DNA of 64,000 nt, taken from the NCBI GenBank assembly GCA_964611095.1, contig CAZSWJ010000002.1:1-64000 (forward strand). The letters run 5' to 3'. A model generated the notes under the pieces. It was not told the origin of the DNA, did not search any database, and worked only from the letters and a program-made list of their open reading frames with translations. Origin of the DNA: CAZKJL01 sp964611095. Its GTDB lineage: Bacteria; Patescibacteriota; Gracilibacteria; Peribacterales; Peribacteraceae. This document shows positions 33,271-42,542 of this stretch, one piece after another; position 1 is the first letter of the stretch, and each line of letters opens with the position of its first letter. The translations under genes and the position numbers were made by a program.

Positions 33271-36200
33271 CTATTTCTGGACGACGTTGGATGCGGCACC
33301 GTCGCGAACGGCGATGTAGCCGAGCGGGAGATCGCTGACGAGACGACCCTTGCCGTCGAGCGTCAGTTCCAAATTCGGGAAGTCGGGGTGGAGCCAGACG
33401 TTGAGGTCACCGCGGTGGTAATCGCGGCACGTCATCGGAATATCCTTCTCGATGGCGCCCTGACGATGCTGGTACGTGTCCTGGTTCGCGCGGATGAGAC
33501 CGAGGCTCACCTTGTTACCCGTGACACAAGCGTTCCAGACGGGGTTGGTGGAAACCACGATGCCCTTCTTGTTGACGCGAACGGCAACGGGCTCCGCGGT
33601 CTTCACGGCAGCCTCGGCCTTGGGAGCGCAGAAAGCAGGATCCTTGAGAGCTGCGATGACCTGAGCGGCATCACGTCCCATGAGGTTGGCCATGTACGAA
33701 CCGAGCCACTCCGTGAAGGAAGTCGTGCTGGTGGCGGGTTGAGCCTTCTGCATGGAACAGATGTACTCGACCTCGGCATCCGAGAACGGAACGTCGGGGC
33801 CTCCGCCGAATGCTCCTTCGGGCAACGTGCCTCCTCCGAATCCGGCCGGAGCAGTGTTACCTCCGCCCGTGGCGATGGAAGCCTGGTACTCGGCCTGCGT
33901 GGAGAAGCGCGTGGTCTGGTGACCCGGGCTTGCGGACGTGCCTTGACCGTCACGGCCTTCGCCTCCGCCGTTGCCGGTCTGGAAGCTGTTCTTCACGCGG
34001 TCGTTGTTCGTGATGGTGCAGGTCTTCACCTCACCGAGTTCCAAGTGAATGTTTCCGTTGGATACGTTGCAGTCGCCGGAGAACGTGCCGTCGTAATCGA
34101 TGTCTTCAATTTCACCGACGGTGTAGTCACCGACGCTGAGCGTGGTCTGAGAACCGCTCAAGACCTGGTCCGTGTTCACCTTGAGGGTGAAATCCGAGAT
34201 GATGCGCGTGGCACCGTCATCGTTCACGACCTGCTTGATGATGGTGAGCTTCGGTCCGATGTCATCGTTCGTGATGGTGCAGGACTTCACGTCGCCGACG
34301 ACGAGCGTGATGGTACCGTCGCTGGCACAGTCACCGGAGATGCTGGCGGCGTAGATGGAAGGCATGCCGAGCTCGCTGACGGTGTACGTACCGGCATCAA
34401 GACCGTACTGGACACCCGAGGTGACGAGACCGGCATCGATGTAGACGGGGAAGTCGGAGACGACTTTCGTTCCACCGTTGTCGTTCACGACGACTTTCGT
34501 GAGCGTGAACTTGGGCTGGATGTCATCGTTCGTGACGGTGCAGTACTTCGTCTCGCCCGGGGCGATGGAACCCGAGCAGTCTGCCGAGTACGTCACGGCG
34601 TAACCGACGTCTGCGGTCTCCGTGATGTCGTAGGAACCGGCATCCACTTGGACGTCCGTACCTGCCGCAGCTCCCGGAATGGAAGCGGAGCCGGGATTGT
34701 TGGCGCTGATGTTGATGGTGAAGTCGCTGTCGATCTTCGTGCCTCCGTTGTCGTTCGTCACCTGCTTGTCGATGATGAGGTGTGCGGGCTTGTCGTCATT
34801 CGTGATGTAGCAGTGCTTCACGTCGCCGAGTGCGAGCGTGATGTTGCCGCCGGCATCACAGTCGCCGACGAGAATGCCTCCCGTGTACTGGGAGTCGGCA
34901 AGCTCGCTTACGACGTGAGCGCCGATGGTCGTGGTGAACTGCACGTCGTTCGTGACGGGGTTGCCGTCGAGCATCAGCGTAAAGCTGCCGCTGCCCGTGG
35001 TGCCGCCGTTGTCGTTCGTCACGATCTTCGTGATCGTGAGCTTGGGAGCGATGTCGTTGTTCGTGATGGTGCAGGAGTACACGCCGCCGAGAACGGTGGC
35101 GAGTGCGCCCGTGGACGAACAGTCGCCGCCGATGGTGGCTGCGTAACCGACGTCAGCGACCTCGCTGATGGTGTGGGCGCCGGCGCTGAACGTGTTCTGG
35201 ATGCCGCTCGTGACGGTCGTGGCATCGACTTTCAGCGTGAAATCGCCGATCACCTTGGTGCCGCCGTTGTCGTTCGTGACGGACTTGGTGACGGTGATCT
35301 TGGGGCCGATGTCATTGAGGGTGACGGAGCAAGCCTTGTTGTCGGCTGCCGCAAGCGTGATGGTGCCGTCGGAAGCACAATCACCGCCGATGGTCACAGC
35401 GTAGCCCGTGGTACCCGTGACGGACACCGTGTGAGCGCCGACGCTGAGACCGCTGTTTGGAGCTCCGCTCGTCACCGTCGTTGCATCAATTTTGTACGTA
35501 AAGGTGGCTGCCGTAGCCGTACCGCCGTTGTCGTTCGTAACGCTGGCGTTGACGGTAAGAGTGGCGGTGGTGCTTGCGGTTTCCGTAAGGGTTCCGAAGT
35601 TATCAGATCCACTGACACCGTAAATCGTCGCAGTGCCGGACTTCGTAATATTGCCCGAGGCAAGCGGCAGTGCCGCCGTAGGGCGTACGCGAACGTTCTG
35701 CCACGTCAGTGAGTTCCTGATCCCGCTGCAGCTACCCGGGTTTCCGTTACGGGATTCATCCGTCACCGTGAAGGTGATCGTGGAAGCAGTGCGAGCGGTA
35801 ATGGAAACGCTGGTTCCACTGGAGACGTTATTGATGTTACAAAAGTCGCCCGAAGCACCGATGCTGGTACCGGCAGTGCGAGTAACGAGGACCGTCGGAG
35901 CGGAACCACCCGTATCGAACTGGAAGCCGGCCGGAACGTTCAAAATGATGGTGCCCGCCTGAATGGCGCCTGCGTCACCTTCCGTAAGTACGGGGCCCGT
36001 GAGAGTGGTGTATGCACCTCCTGCGGTGCTCGAATCAATCGCAGATCCTCCGGTAGCCGGAGTGACCGTTGCCACGGCAACTTCCGTCAATGTTCCGAAG
36101 TTGTCACCGCCACTGATGCCGCTGATGTCGGCGGTTCCGCCTTTCGACAAATCACCCGATGCGGTGGGAGAAGCCGCCGTGGGACGGACACGAACGTTTT

Positions 36201-36674
36201 GCCATGTAAGACTGTTGACTGCTCCTCCATCCACATCATCCGTAATGGTGATGGACAGCGTTCCTGCAGCGACCGTCACAGCGATGGTATTGCCTGAGTA
36301 ACGTTATTGACGTTGTTGGATGAACCTCCGCCGCAGCTGCTCGTACACGTGACGAGAACCGTGGGAGCGGTGCCACCAATGTCAAACTGGAAGCCGCTCG
36401 GTGCCACCAAGGTGACGGTGCCCGATGAATCGAGGTCATTGTCATCGATGCCCGTGATGACGGGTCCCGTGAGAGACGTGTAGGTACCTCCTGCCGTAGT
36501 GGAAAGAATGGCGGATCCACCGGTAGCCGGGGTAACGGACGCGGCGGCGAACGCCGGCATTGCTCCAAGCGGAACCATGGAAAGACCGGAGGAAATAAGC
36601 ATGATTGAAGAAACCGAAGCGGCTGTCATGCGACGAGCACGCGCGGCTACTGCAGATGCACAGGCACCAAACAT
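33271..36674 (-). pseudogene. Secreted repeat adhesin split by a single-base frameshift
   Basis: Two abutting frames encode one protein. The first (36674-36276) has a signal peptide ending AMPAFA and most of a beta domain, then derails. The second (36279-33271, 1002 codons) resumes mid-domain. A second full copy of this domain (VTPATGGSAI...SLTWQNVRVRPTAA) shows exactly what is missing: restoring one base near 36294-36299 gives NNVTSGNTIAVTVAAGTL in register with the paralogous NNVSSGTSVSITA. Six tandem repeats of about 85 residues follow, each with an (T/V)NDNGGT-like start and ending C.(I/V)TN(D/N)D, like prealbumin/SpaA-type stalks. A Cys-containing C-terminal domain ends at residue 1002. 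Decay, phase variation or sequencing error are all possible. Confidence 0.75.
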
Positions 36675-36940
36675 AAGAAGGGGGGTAAGGGATCACCGCT
36701 GCATGCGGCGATTTCGTGCGAATTTTACCACCTATGCTGATTTTGTATACATCATATTGATTGATCATATTATTTGTTCAGTTTTTTGCTCTTATAATAG
36801 CTATTAAATTGACTATATGACGAAATTTTAATCAAAGGAATCAAGTCTTTTTTAGCCTGCACGTAAGAGAGGCCGAACTTTTGACAAAAGACCGCAGTCC
36901 CGTAAGGATAAATCCACTCTATATCCAACCCAAAAACTTT

Positions 36941-37723
36941 ATGAAGAAATTTGTTCCTCGTTTCGCCCGACTCTCCGTCGCAGGAATGGCAATATCGACG
37001 ATACTGGCTTTGTCCGGCGGGATCGCCTTGGCAAATCATTCCTGGGGTACCTACCACTGGGCACGAAAAGCCAATCCGTTCACGCTGAAGATCGGCGACA
37101 ACGTCACGTCCGCCTGGGACTCGTACCTGCGAACGACGTCGACGGACTGGAGCACATCCGCGGTCCTCGATACGACCGTTGTTTCAGGAGCAAGTAAGGG
37201 CAACTGCCAGCCGACGCTCGGCCGCGTGGAAGTATGTAACAAAAGCTACGGAAGCAACGGATGGCTCGGTATCGCATCGGTATGGGCCAACGGAACGCAC
37301 ATCACGCAAGGAACCGTGAAAATGAACGATACGTATTTCAACACGGCAACGTACAACAAGCCGGCATGGCGAAACCTCGTCATGTGTCAGGAGGTGGGTC
37401 ACACGCTCGGCCTGGACCACCAAGATGAAATCTTCACGAATGCGAACCTCGGAACGTGCATGGATTACACGAACGACCCGACTGCGAACCAGCATCCCAA
37501 TGCCCACGATTTTGAAGAGCTTGCGACGATCTACGCTCACCTCGATGCATCCACGACGATCGGTTCCGCAACGAACCCGACCGCGAAGAGCGACATCAAT
37601 ACCGATGATCCGAAGCAGTGGGGCAAAGTCGTCCGCAATGCCAAAAACGGCAAATCATCGCTCTTCGAGCGCGATCTTGGCGGCGGCGAAAAAGTCTTCA
37701 CATTCGTCATTTGGGCGGAGTAG
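36941..37723 (+). CDS. Secreted zincin-like metallopeptidase with altered active site
   Basis: 260 residues from ATG 36941. The signal peptide is MKKFVPRFARLSVAGMAIST, with cleavage near ALA-NHSWG. The body contains NVTSAWDSYLRTTSTDWSTS and the site CQEVGHTLGLDHQDE. This is the HExxHxxGxxH metzincin pattern, except that the first His is Gln (QEVGHTLGLDH); similar CQE-type sites are, as I recall, found in actinobacterial relatives. GTCMDYTNDP supplies the Met-turn-like segment. An upstream TTG frame (36881) would only add untranslated-looking sequence. It ends at a strong terminator. Enzyme activity is uncertain because of the missing ligand. Confidence 0.75.
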   Translation: MKKFVPRFARLSVAGMAISTILALSGGIALANHSWGTYHWARKANPFTLKIGDNVTSAWDSYLRTTSTDWSTSAVLDTTVVSGASKGNCQPTLGRVEVCNKSYGSNGWLGIASVWANGTHITQGTVKMNDTYFNTATYNKPAWRNLVMCQEVGHTLGLDHQDEIFTNANLGTCMDYTNDPTANQHPNAHDFEELATIYAHLDASTTIGSATNPTAKSDINTDDPKQWGKVVRNAKNGKSSLFERDLGGGEKVFTFVIWAE

Positions 37724-37750
37724 GCGTGGATCGATGACATCAAGCCTTGC

Positions 37751-37778
37751 AACGGAGTCCGCACGGACTCCGTTTTTT
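37751..37778 (+). terminator. Strong intrinsic terminator
   Basis: Perfect 10-bp stem AACGGAGTCC (37751-37760) / GGACTCCGTT around GCAC, then a T-run. Confidence 0.9.
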
Positions 37779-38301
37779 ATGAATCGATGCCGATGTGATC
37801 GGATTTCGGGAGCCGATGGACCGCATGGACCAATCCCTCGGCTGAAGAATCGATCAATGATCGAGCAATAAGTACATCCCGCTCGTCAACCTTAGAGAGA
37901 AGCAATCTGACCTCCGAAACCACGTTCTCGGCCTTTTCGAGTGACACATTCCGCTTATTGATCGAGCTTATGAACTTCCAAAAAGCCCACGTGACATCCG
38001 CGATGACCGCCGCCACTCCCCACTCTTTTTCTATGAATCCGAATTTCGCCAGTGTCGCGGCGGTTCCCGCAATGATGGCCGCGGGAGTAACGGGAATTTT
38101 AAGGAGGTCCCAAATTTTTTTACGGGATTCGGCGACGAGCGTGTCGTACTCGACACACAACTTTTGCAACTCTTCGAGACGCGCCTTCTTGAGCTCACGT
38201 TCCTGATTGGCCAGCTCTTGGGCCAAAACAATTTCCAGCGTCACGGGCAAATCGCGCATCTGAAGGAGCGTACGGAGTGCGGCGTTCGCGAGCAAACACA
38301 A
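37777..38301 (-). CDS. Hypothetical membrane-associated helical protein
   Basis: About 174 residues, unrecognised. An N-terminal charged helix with coiled-coil character (AQELANQERELKKARLEELQ) is followed by a hydrophobic section at about 70-110 (IPVTPAAIIAGTAATLAKFG, VAAVIADVTWAFWKFI) and a second charged helix (VSLEKAENVVSEVRLLLSKV). Pattern: helix, one or two membrane segments, helix. The frame opens at TTG 38301, and ATG 38259 is an alternative start. It follows the helicase-nuclease gene by 13 bp, so they may share a transcript. Confidence 0.55.
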   Translation of the reverse strand: MCLLANAALRTLLQMRDLPVTLEIVLAQELANQERELKKARLEELQKLCVEYDTLVAESRKKIWDLLKIPVTPAAIIAGTAATLAKFGFIEKEWGVAAVIADVTWAFWKFISSINKRNVSLEKAENVVSEVRLLLSKVDERDVLIARSLIDSSAEGLVHAVHRLPKSDHIGIDS

Positions 38302-38313
38302 AACGATGGTCCC

Positions 38314-41300
38314 CTACTTTTTGGCTTCCAGAGGAGAGAAATCCAGCGCAATGATTTTGCCCCAAACGTCTTTGATGAGGGACTTGAGATCGTCTTTCTC
38401 CTGCTGCGTCACTTTGAACGAACGTGCGATGGGGTCCTCTCCCCTCTCGCCGATGAACTCGAGTGAGAACGCCTGCGGCACGAGCATCGGCTCTGCTTGC
38501 TCGAGAAGAAGAGCGTAGAACACGAGCTGACGGAAATTGTCGCCGTCGCGGGTGCGTGACACTCTCCCCTCTTCGATGCCGCCGCGGATGGCCGAAGGTG
38601 CTTTGGGCCTGCCCGTTTTGTAATCGATGACGACGGCGTCGGCGGACGTGGCGGACGCGAGATCGATGCGGTCGATTTTTCCTTTGAGCGGAATCTCCCC
38701 GAGCATCGCTTTGTACTCGCGCTCAGCGGCGTAGATGACGGGAGCCGTGCCCTGCAGTCGTGCGCCGAAATAGGCCGGAAGGGCGTCTTTGGCTACGGAA
38801 AGCAGGTTTTTGCGCTGGGCGTCCGTGAGGACGTTACGCTCCGTAAGGTGCCAGTTGAACGCCTCGAGGAATTCTTTGTCACCGAACTCCTCCTTCTTTT
38901 GGAGTGATGCGGCCCACTCCTTGAGCGCCCAGTGCACGGCGCTGCCGTAGCCCATCGCGAGGAGCGAATCGGGCGTGAGCTCCTCGGGCTGACGGAGCAG
39001 GTGCACACGTTTGAATTCCTGCGGATCTTCGAGGAACGCGGAGAGTGCACTCGGTGAGAGTGCAAAATCTTTCAGGCGATTCGTGAGGTACGCCTTGAGT
39101 TCGTCATCGAGTTCGCGGTGCGGCTTGAGGATAAGGAGCGACGAACGTTCCGGATCTTTGAGCGACGCATTGGATTCGGGAAGCGGACCTGCCTCGGCGA
39201 AGAATGCCGACGGTGCGATGGGGCGTGCTCGCTCCCCCACCGCAAACTCCTTGGGACAGACCATCAGGAGATCGCGTTTTGCTCTTGTCATAGCCACGTA
39301 CGCCACACGGCGCTCGTCTTGATGTTTCTCATACCGCTTCTGCTCGGCCTCCCAACCGAAGAGCAAATCTTCGGGGACCGCGAGGCGCGACGGATTCGTG
39401 CGCTCGTCCCAATGTCCTTCGCGGAATCCGCTGATGATGACGGTGTGGAACTCCAGACCCTTGCTCTGGTGCGCGGTGAGAAGTTGCACGCCGGAGGTGA
39501 CGAGGTGCGGGAGCTGATACGTGAGACGGAGCTGCGTGTAGGTTTCATCGGAGAAGAAGCTGAGGTCGTGCATGAACGCCTTGAGACTGAGTGACGGACG
39601 TTCCAAGCAATGCTTTTTGACGTAGTGGAAAAATGCCTCGATGGCGGCGAGATCCAGGGGATCAAGAGGGCGAGTAGCGGCTAGCGGGTGGCGAGTAGAT
39701 TCGCTTTTGCTAACCGCTACCCGCTCCCCGCTACCCGCCAAGCCGCTTTCACGAAGCACATGCTCCACCGTTTCCAAAACGGTTCTCGACTCTTCTTTCT
39801 GACGAAGATCGAGCAAGATGTCGCGCGAACGCACGAGCGTCTTCTTGTCCGTAAGATCGAGATCGGATTGCTCGATGTTGAGGAGCACATCGACCGCGCT
39901 CTTTTTGGCTTCCCTGGCCGCTCCGATGACTCTCGCGATATCCGCGGGATGGCAGCCGAAGCACTCGCAGGCAAGTGCATGCAGGAACGGATGTTCGGTC
40001 GTGGTGGAGAGACTTTTAAGGATCGTGACGGCCTGCGACACGATGTGATGCCCGAGGAGATCGGACTTGCCGCTGAGGATCACCGGAATGTTGCGTGCGC
40101 GCAGAACGTCGTAGAGAGGAATGAGTTCGCCGTTCGTCTGCACGAGAATGGCGATTTCTTCGGGTGAGACGCCGTCCTTGATTTTTTGTTCGGCGATATC
40201 GGCGATGAGCCACGGCTCGGCCGCATCGGATGGCGGACGGAGAAGCGTGGGCTCACTCCCCTTCTCCTTCGTAAATGCTTTGAGATCTTTCTTGAGTCCT
40301 GGAATACGCCCGATAAGACGCTCATCGTTATGCGTGATGAGCCTGCCTGCGGCATCGAGAATCGTCTGCGTGGAACGGTAGTTCGTCGTAAGCACGATGA
40401 TGGGTGCCTTGGGAAAACGCTCACGGAAACTGAGCATGTGCTCCAGGTTCGCGCCCTGGAAACGGTAAATGGATTGGTCATCGTCCCCCACCAGGAAGAA
40501 GTTCGGTTCGTGCGGCACGCTGTCGTACGTCGTGAGCCGCTCGATGACCTTCCACTGTGCGCCGTTCAAGTCCTGCGCTTCGTCGACAAGAATGTACTGA
40601 TACCGCTCCTGGAGTGACATCAGGAGCCACTCCTCTTCTTGGAGCGCCGTGAGGACGGTGAGGATCATATCGTCGTAGTCGTACACGTCGTGCTCTTCCA
40701 AATATTCGCCGTAGCGCTTGAAGAGATCGATGAAGTCGCGGAACTTCTTGGCCTGCAGAACGTTCTTGTCGTGCTGCTTCGTGCCCTTCTTGCTCTTCCC
40801 TTCCATGAGCTCGTCGTATTCATCGGCGACTTTGAGAAGATCCTTCATCGTCTTGCCCTCGCGCTTGCAGTCACTGATGCGGCCGAGAATTCCGGCGATG
40901 CGATCGTACGGATTCTTGGGATTGATGAGCGACGACGTACCGACGACATCATCGATGATTTTTTCCATCAGCTTGTATTTTTCCACATCGGAGAGCGGCT
41001 TTTTGGCCGCCCACTCGGAGAACGTGGTGGCATGACGACGAATGATGGAATCACAGAATCCGTGAATCGTGCTCACCGTGACGGCGTACGCATCGCCGCC
41101 GATGAAGGTGCGGAGTCTCTCGCGCATCGCAGTGGCTCCGGCCGTAGAGAACGTGAGACAGAGGATGTTGCCGGGGCGTGCTTGGGTTTTTTTGAGAATG
41201 CTCGCAACGCGCATGGCAAGAACCTGCGTCTTTCCCGTGCCCGGGCCCGCAACGACCATCACCGGGCCTTCGACGGTGTCGACGGCCAGTTTCTGCTCGG

Positions 41301-41337
41301 CGTTCAGGCGCTCGTAGTCCTTCTCGAAGGTTCGCAT
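38314..41337 (-). CDS. UvrD/Rep-type helicase with C-terminal PD-(D/E)XK nuclease
   Basis: 1007 residues from ATG 41337. Superfamily 1A helicase motifs: Q-motif LNAEQKLAV, Walker A VVAGPGTGKTQVLAMRV (about 28-44), ILVDEAQDLNGAQW (II), FLVGDDDQSIYRFQGAN (III), LTTNYRST (IV), LLTAHQSKGLEFHTVII (V) and RRVAYVAMTRAKRDLLMVC (VI). A RecB-like nuclease follows at about 860-930 (LKGKIDRIDLA, VVIDYKTGRPK). The fusion fits AddA/AdnA-like end processing in recombination. Residues about 530-556 are encoded by a GCGGGTAGCGG-family repeat inserted in frame. The longer frame from 41370 is unlikely. Confidence 0.9.
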   Translation of the reverse strand: MRTFEKDYERLNAEQKLAVDTVEGPVMVVAGPGTGKTQVLAMRVASILKKTQARPGNILCLTFSTAGATAMRERLRTFIGGDAYAVTVSTIHGFCDSIIRRHATTFSEWAAKKPLSDVEKYKLMEKIIDDVVGTSSLINPKNPYDRIAGILGRISDCKREGKTMKDLLKVADEYDELMEGKSKKGTKQHDKNVLQAKKFRDFIDLFKRYGEYLEEHDVYDYDDMILTVLTALQEEEWLLMSLQERYQYILVDEAQDLNGAQWKVIERLTTYDSVPHEPNFFLVGDDDQSIYRFQGANLEHMLSFRERFPKAPIIVLTTNYRSTQTILDAAGRLITHNDERLIGRIPGLKKDLKAFTKEKGSEPTLLRPPSDAAEPWLIADIAEQKIKDGVSPEEIAILVQTNGELIPLYDVLRARNIPVILSGKSDLLGHHIVSQAVTILKSLSTTTEHPFLHALACECFGCHPADIARVIGAAREAKKSAVDVLLNIEQSDLDLTDKKTLVRSRDILLDLRQKEESRTVLETVEHVLRESGLAGSGERVAVSKSESTRHPLAATRPLDPLDLAAIEAFFHYVKKHCLERPSLSLKAFMHDLSFFSDETYTQLRLTYQLPHLVTSGVQLLTAHQSKGLEFHTVIISGFREGHWDERTNPSRLAVPEDLLFGWEAEQKRYEKHQDERRVAYVAMTRAKRDLLMVCPKEFAVGERARPIAPSAFFAEAGPLPESNASLKDPERSSLLILKPHRELDDELKAYLTNRLKDFALSPSALSAFLEDPQEFKRVHLLRQPEELTPDSLLAMGYGSAVHWALKEWAASLQKKEEFGDKEFLEAFNWHLTERNVLTDAQRKNLLSVAKDALPAYFGARLQGTAPVIYAAEREYKAMLGEIPLKGKIDRIDLASATSADAVVIDYKTGRPKAPSAIRGGIEEGRVSRTRDGDNFRQLVFYALLLEQAEPMLVPQAFSLEFIGERGEDPIARSFKVTQQEKDDLKSLIKDVWGKIIALDFSPLEAKK
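39669..39747. repeat. GCGGGTAGCGG-family hairpin inside the helicase-nuclease gene
   Basis: The left arm CGAGTAGCGGCTAGCGGGTG (39671-39690) and the right arm TAACCGCTACCCGCT plus CCCCGCTACCCGCC (39711-39739) form an imperfect hairpin. It is read through in frame on the minus strand as STRHPLAATRPL and flanking residues. Confidence 0.85.
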
Positions 41338-41374
41338 GGCTCTCAGTATAGAGAGAATTGGGGAAACCAAGGAG

Positions 41375-41457
41375 CCCTCACCCCGGCCTTCGCAAAGCTC
41401 AGGCCACCCCTCTCCACACTGTGGAGAGGGGTGCGAACGCAGTGAGCGGGGTGAGGG
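41375..41457. repeat. Nested palindromic element (REP/MITE-like)
   Basis: Outer arms CCCTCACCCCG (41375-41385) and CGGGGTGAGGG (41447-41457) are perfect inverted repeats. Inside, ACCCCTCTCCACA (41406-41418) and TGTGGAGAGGGGT (41420-41432) form a second, perfect 13-bp palindrome around one base. There is no coding sequence. It lies between the helicase start and the truncated membrane-gene copy. Confidence 0.8.
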
Positions 41458-41590
41458 CTACGCCAACATCACGGAAAGCACCGTGAGGCACGCCGTGAAG
41501 AACGCGATCATGAGCAGCATGCCGATGAGCCACAGAACGAACGCGATCTTGAGTGAGAAGATGCTTGCGATGTCGACTTCCTTCTGACAT
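41458..41590 (-). pseudogene. Truncated copy of a membrane-protein gene (last 44 codons)
   Basis: A 44-codon minus-strand frame (MCQKEVDIASIFSLKIAFVL and on, ending LTVLSVMLA) aligns without gaps to the end of the 287-residue membrane protein at 42543-43406 (AALFSLKIGFVLWLIGAMLG, ending MTVLAVMLA). DNA similarity is also plain. Only one or two membrane helices remain, and I see no promoter or Shine-Dalgarno. It is most likely a displaced 3' end of that gene rather than an independent small gene, though the intact frame leaves the latter possible. Confidence 0.6.
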
Positions 41591-41632
41591 ACCTCAAGAC
41601 TGCCTTGAATTTGAGATTACAGTGCTGGGTTC

Positions 41633-41671
41633 GGGGGGGGGATTGACATTTTACTTATATATACATAAAAT
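41633..41671 (+). promoter_or_regulatory. Near-consensus promoter adjoining a G9 tract
   Basis: Nine consecutive G (41633-41641) end one base before a consensus TTGACA (41643-41648). A 17-bp AT-rich spacer and TAAAAT (41666-41671) follow, with the start expected near 41678. Confidence 0.75.
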
Positions 41672-41679
41672 GAATATTG

Positions 41680-41747
41680 CTTGGCACTCGTGTGCCAAGT
41701 AAATCTCTACCGCAAGGTGGAGAAGAAAGAGGTCAAGAATGACCTCT
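41680..41747 (+). promoter_or_regulatory. 5' leader with three tandem tetraloop hairpins
   Basis: CTTGGCAC-TCGT-GTGCCAAG (41680-41699), CTCTACC-GCAA-GGTGGAG (41705-41722, one G-U pair) and AGAGGTCA-AGAA-TGACCTCT (41728-41747). Stems are 8, 7 and 8 bp, loops all 4 nt, and spacers both 5 nt. The first stem begins at about the expected mRNA 5' end. Possible roles are transcript stabilisation or regulation of the downstream gene. Confidence 0.8.
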
Positions 41748-41781
41748 AAGAGTTCGCTGCTCATTCACATCGGGAGAGACC

Positions 41782-42396
41782 ATGTCCTCAATCCAGACTA
41801 GCCAGAAGATCACGTTTCCTCGCTTTTCGGGTGTTCGCTGCTTGATGATGCCGTACGTGCAGGGGGATCCGGATTCCGTTCCGGAAACCTACAGCACGTA
41901 CCGGGACATCATCGGGTCCGTGTTCCTCAAGAAGGGGGAGATCGGCTTCCTGACCATCGACGAATCGCCGGTCATCGCCGGCACCCCCCATCGGGGGGCT
42001 CGGGCGAAGTTCGCCCGCGCCCTCCATACGGAAGCCGGCAAAAAGCTGAATCGGGACGGAGTGACCTACGGATGGGGTTGGGGCACTCACCCCAACGTGC
42101 GTCTCGACCGGGAAGTCAGGATCCTGCTCGCCAACAACCTCGATGGCAGCTGCGCCCTCTGGGACGCCGAGCACGAGGACACGTCCAACGACGGGGACAT
42201 CGGCCACCTGGCCGAAAAGTACCCGTACGAGGACGCAATCATCATGCGCGGAGGCGAGGTCGTGAACATCGGCATCTTGACGCCGCACGAAAGCCTGCCG
42301 GTGAAGGAGGCTTTCGACCGGCAGTTCCTGCGGATCGTCGGAGCCGGGGTTCACGGCCGTGAAGAGTACTTCACGGAAAATCCCCTGATGATCTGA
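41782..42396 (+). CDS. Hypothetical protein in an inserted-looking unit
   Basis: A 204-residue soluble protein with no signal peptide, unrecognised. It is rich in conserved-looking turns: RCLMMPYVQGDPDSVPETYS, KKGEIGFLTIDESPVIAGTP, HRGARAKFARALHTEAGKKL, YGWGWGTHPNVRLDREVRIL and IIMRGGEVVNIGILTPHESL. Unlike most genes here it has a near-consensus promoter, a structured leader of about 100 nt, a purine-rich GGGAGAG ribosome-binding stretch 4 nt before ATG 41782 and its own terminator, so high expression is likely. It lies between two diverged copies of another gene's 3' end, suggesting acquisition. Confidence 0.75.
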   Translation: MSSIQTSQKITFPRFSGVRCLMMPYVQGDPDSVPETYSTYRDIIGSVFLKKGEIGFLTIDESPVIAGTPHRGARAKFARALHTEAGKKLNRDGVTYGWGWGTHPNVRLDREVRILLANNLDGSCALWDAEHEDTSNDGDIGHLAEKYPYEDAIIMRGGEVVNIGILTPHESLPVKEAFDRQFLRIVGAGVHGREEYFTENPLMI

Positions 42397-42412
42397 GGGT
42401 AGCGAACGACGG

Positions 42413-42451
42413 CCCCCATTCGAGGACATTTGTCTTTGGATGGGGGTCTTC
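42413..42451 (+). terminator. Intrinsic terminator of the 204-residue gene
   Basis: CCCCCAT (42413-42419) pairs with ATGGGGG (42440-42446) around a loop that can pair further, followed by TCTT. Confidence 0.7.
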
Positions 42452-42542
42452 GCAGTGATACCTTCATCGTCATCTCGCAGTATCCAAAGAAAATCCGCTC
42501 AAAAAACGCATATCATACGAATTCGTTGTTTTCTTTTTCGCG

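Noticed and set aside
33388..35712. A 774-codon plus-strand frame opposite the repeat adhesin
   Set aside because: Its repetitive VVRD/GDGA pattern is the reverse of the adhesin repeats; no signal peptide or start context.
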